DNA of 49,914 nucleotides, from the NCBI RefSeq assembly GCF_016103465.1, contig NZ_JAEEAP010000011.1:1-49914 (forward strand), read 5' to 3'. The notes under the pieces were generated by a model. The model had not been told where the DNA came from, made no database searches, and saw nothing but the letters and a program-made list of their open reading frames with translations. This DNA is from Streptomyces sabulosicollis (lineage in GTDB: Bacteria > Actinomycetota > Actinomycetes > Streptomycetales > Streptomycetaceae). Shown piece after piece: positions 48,706-49,914 of the stretch (position 1 is its first letter; each line of letters starts with the position of its first letter). Made by a program: the position numbers and the translations under genes.

Positions 48706-49813
48706 AGAGACTCCTGGAGGGGGGCCAGCGCGGTGCTGACGCCGTCGAGAATGTCGTCCAGCACCCGCGCCGAGGTGGCGAAGTTGAGCCGCAGATATCC
48801 GCCGGAGTCCGGGCCGAAGGGTTCCCCGCCGTCGAGGAGGACCTTGCCCTCGCGGAGCACATGCTGGACCGGATCCTCGGTGAACCGCAGCGAGCGGACG
48901 TCGAGCCAGGCGAGGTAGGTGGCTTCGGGAAGCCGGTGGCGCAGTGCCGGCACCCGGTCGCGCAGTACGTCGTGGACACGGTGGCGGTTGCGGTCCAGGA
49001 CGGTCAGGAGATCCTTCTGCCAGGGATCCCCGTGCCGCCAGGCCGCTTGGGTGCCGATGACGCCGAGGGTGGAGACGGCTCCGTACAGGTCCGGCGGCTG
49101 GGCGTCGCGGAGGGCCAGCAGCCGGTCGGGGCCGTAGTGAGTGACGGTGCAGCGCAGCCCGGCGAGGTTGAACGCCTTGGTCGCGGAGGTGATGGTCACC
49201 GTCCGTGCGGCGGCGTCGGGCGACAGGGACGCGAAGGGGATGTGCTGGTGGGGGGCGTGGCTCAGCTCGGAGTGGATCTCGTCGCTGATGACCAGCAGGT
49301 CATGCCGCCGGGCAACGGCGGCGATCTCCTCGAGCTCGTCCCGGGTCATGACCCGGCCGGTGGGGTTGTGGGGGTTGACCAGCAGGAGGACCGTGCAGCC
49401 GTGGCGGGCCACGCCGTCGGCCAGCGCGGCGAAGTCCATGCGCCAGCCCTGGTCGGTCTGGAGCATGGGCACCGGAACGGCGGGACGTCCCATCGTCTTC
49501 AGCGTCGCCAGGAACGGTGGGTAGTTCGGCGTCTGGACGGCGACGGCGTCCCCGGGGGAAGTGGCCAGGTGGAGCAGGAGCTGCAGGGACTGTATGAGGT
49601 CTGTTTGCTCGCGGACGCGGGATGCGGCGGCCTCCCAGCCGTAACGGGACGTCATGCGCTCGGCGAAGAGCCGGCGCAGCGGGCTGCCGTCGGGCCAGTC
49701 GGGATAGCCCAGATCTCCGTGGCCGACGGCCTCGTGAAGAGCCTCGGCGACGGCCCGGGGGATCGGGTAGTCCATGTCGGCCACCCAGGCGGGCAGGACC
49801 GTTGGGTCCACGC
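48702..49813 (-). CDS. MalY/PatB-type PLP enzyme (cystathionine beta-lyase/aminotransferase), 5'-truncated by contig end
   Basis: About 370 genuine codons. LPAWVADMDYPIPRAVAEAL near the N-terminus is diagnostic of the MalY/PatB group. LLVNPHNPTGRVMTRDELEE, LVISDEIHSELSHAPHQHIP and SATKAFNLAGLRC (PLP lysine) follow. The frame appears to continue to a start at 49907, but everything beyond 49813 is sequencing-adapter sequence, so the true N-terminus (roughly 25-30 residues) is missing. Likely reaction: C-S beta-elimination of cystathionine or related thioethers, or transamination. Coupled to RidA. Confidence 0.9.
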
Positions 49814-49914
49814 CTGTCTCATATACAAAACTCCGAGCCCACGAGGCACTCGCTAATGTCGTATGCCGCCTTCTGTTTGAAAAAAAAACGGAAAACGAAG
49901 AAATCATTGCCCGT
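49814..49914. other. Illumina Nextera adapter read-through and poly-A (assembly artefact, not genomic)
   Basis: From 49814 the sequence follows the Nextera read-through order: CTGTCTC.TATACA.A.CTC, CTCCGAGCCCACGAG, an 8-base index ACTCGCTA (49848-49855), then AT.TCGTATGCCG.CTTCTG.TTG and a run of A. About 7 of 58 fixed positions differ. Base composition changes abruptly from GC-rich to AT-rich at the same point. The bases after the A-run look like the low-quality tail of a read. Confidence 0.92.

Noticed and set aside
49814-49907. N-terminal 31 residues of the MalY/PatB-type enzyme
   Set aside because: They are encoded by adapter sequence and poly-A, not by genomic DNA.
1-49914. tRNA, rRNA, insertion sequences, integrases and attachment sites
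   Set aside because: I looked for tRNA arms with CCA-side signatures, transposase motifs and terminal repeats and saw none that I could support.

Overview
The window looks like part of a Streptomyces chromosome or a close relative. G+C is very high with G/C third positions, start codons are often GTG, genes overlap at ATGA or GTGA, terminators are U-less GC hairpins, and the gene content is typical (a crtYTU/crtVBI carotenoid cluster, a MsiK-type sugar ABC locus without its own ATPase, LAL and CGNR regulators, an ABATE-type protein, a modular PKS). The last ~100 bases (49814-49914) are not genomic: they match Nextera sequencing-adapter read-through plus poly-A, so the true contig ends near 49813.

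Layout: 1-2352 (-), N-terminus of a modular type I PKS with a CoA-ligase loading domain followed by a ketoreductase structural subdomain; the rest lies outside the window. 2728-4812 (+), a TerB-ArsR fusion with its own dyad operator, a small DUF1707 protein, and a two-gene membrane protein / winged-helix regulator operon behind two copies of one palindrome. 4855-15593, a divergent carbohydrate locus: solute-binding lipoprotein, two permeases, ROK regulator and Gfo/Idh/MocA oxidoreductase on the minus strand; MDR dehydrogenase, TIM-barrel epimerase and two (alpha/alpha)6 glycosidases on the plus strand, around a shared control region with a 10-bp inverted repeat and a TTGACA/TATTGT promoter. 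15670-16036, a decayed GH16 gene. 16277-23629, carotenoid cluster: crtY-crtT-crtU converging on crtI-crtB-Rieske protein, with no crtE but a 21-codon ORF in the place where crtE would sit. 23793-26398, a FUSC-family membrane protein and a LacI-type pseudogene. 26564-30622, a sugar-acid catabolic module: GntR/FCD repressor, ACS-type MFS transporter and an IlvD/Edd-family dehydratase that has lost all three Fe-S cysteine ligands.

30720-43652 (-) is the most unusual part. A tightly spaced seven-gene unit (amidinotransferase, DegT aminotransferase, GT4 glycosyltransferase, SDR, glycosyltransferase-SDR fusion, heterodimeric ABC exporter) is headed by an LAL-type LuxR regulator. It reads as a small biosynthetic cluster for an exported, guanidine-bearing sugar or aminocyclitol that I do not recognise. 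44479-48705 holds an ABATE/CGNR zinc-finger regulator, an anti-sigma-like ATPase, a hypothetical protein, an MFS transporter and a RidA/MalY pair. A 23-bp motif (GTCACC-N9-GGTGAC) occurs upstream of the LAL gene, twice upstream of the CGNR gene and twice upstream of the MFS gene, suggesting one regulon that may tie the CGNR protein to the guanidino cluster.

All functional assignments come from reading motifs and family resemblance by eye; no searches were run.
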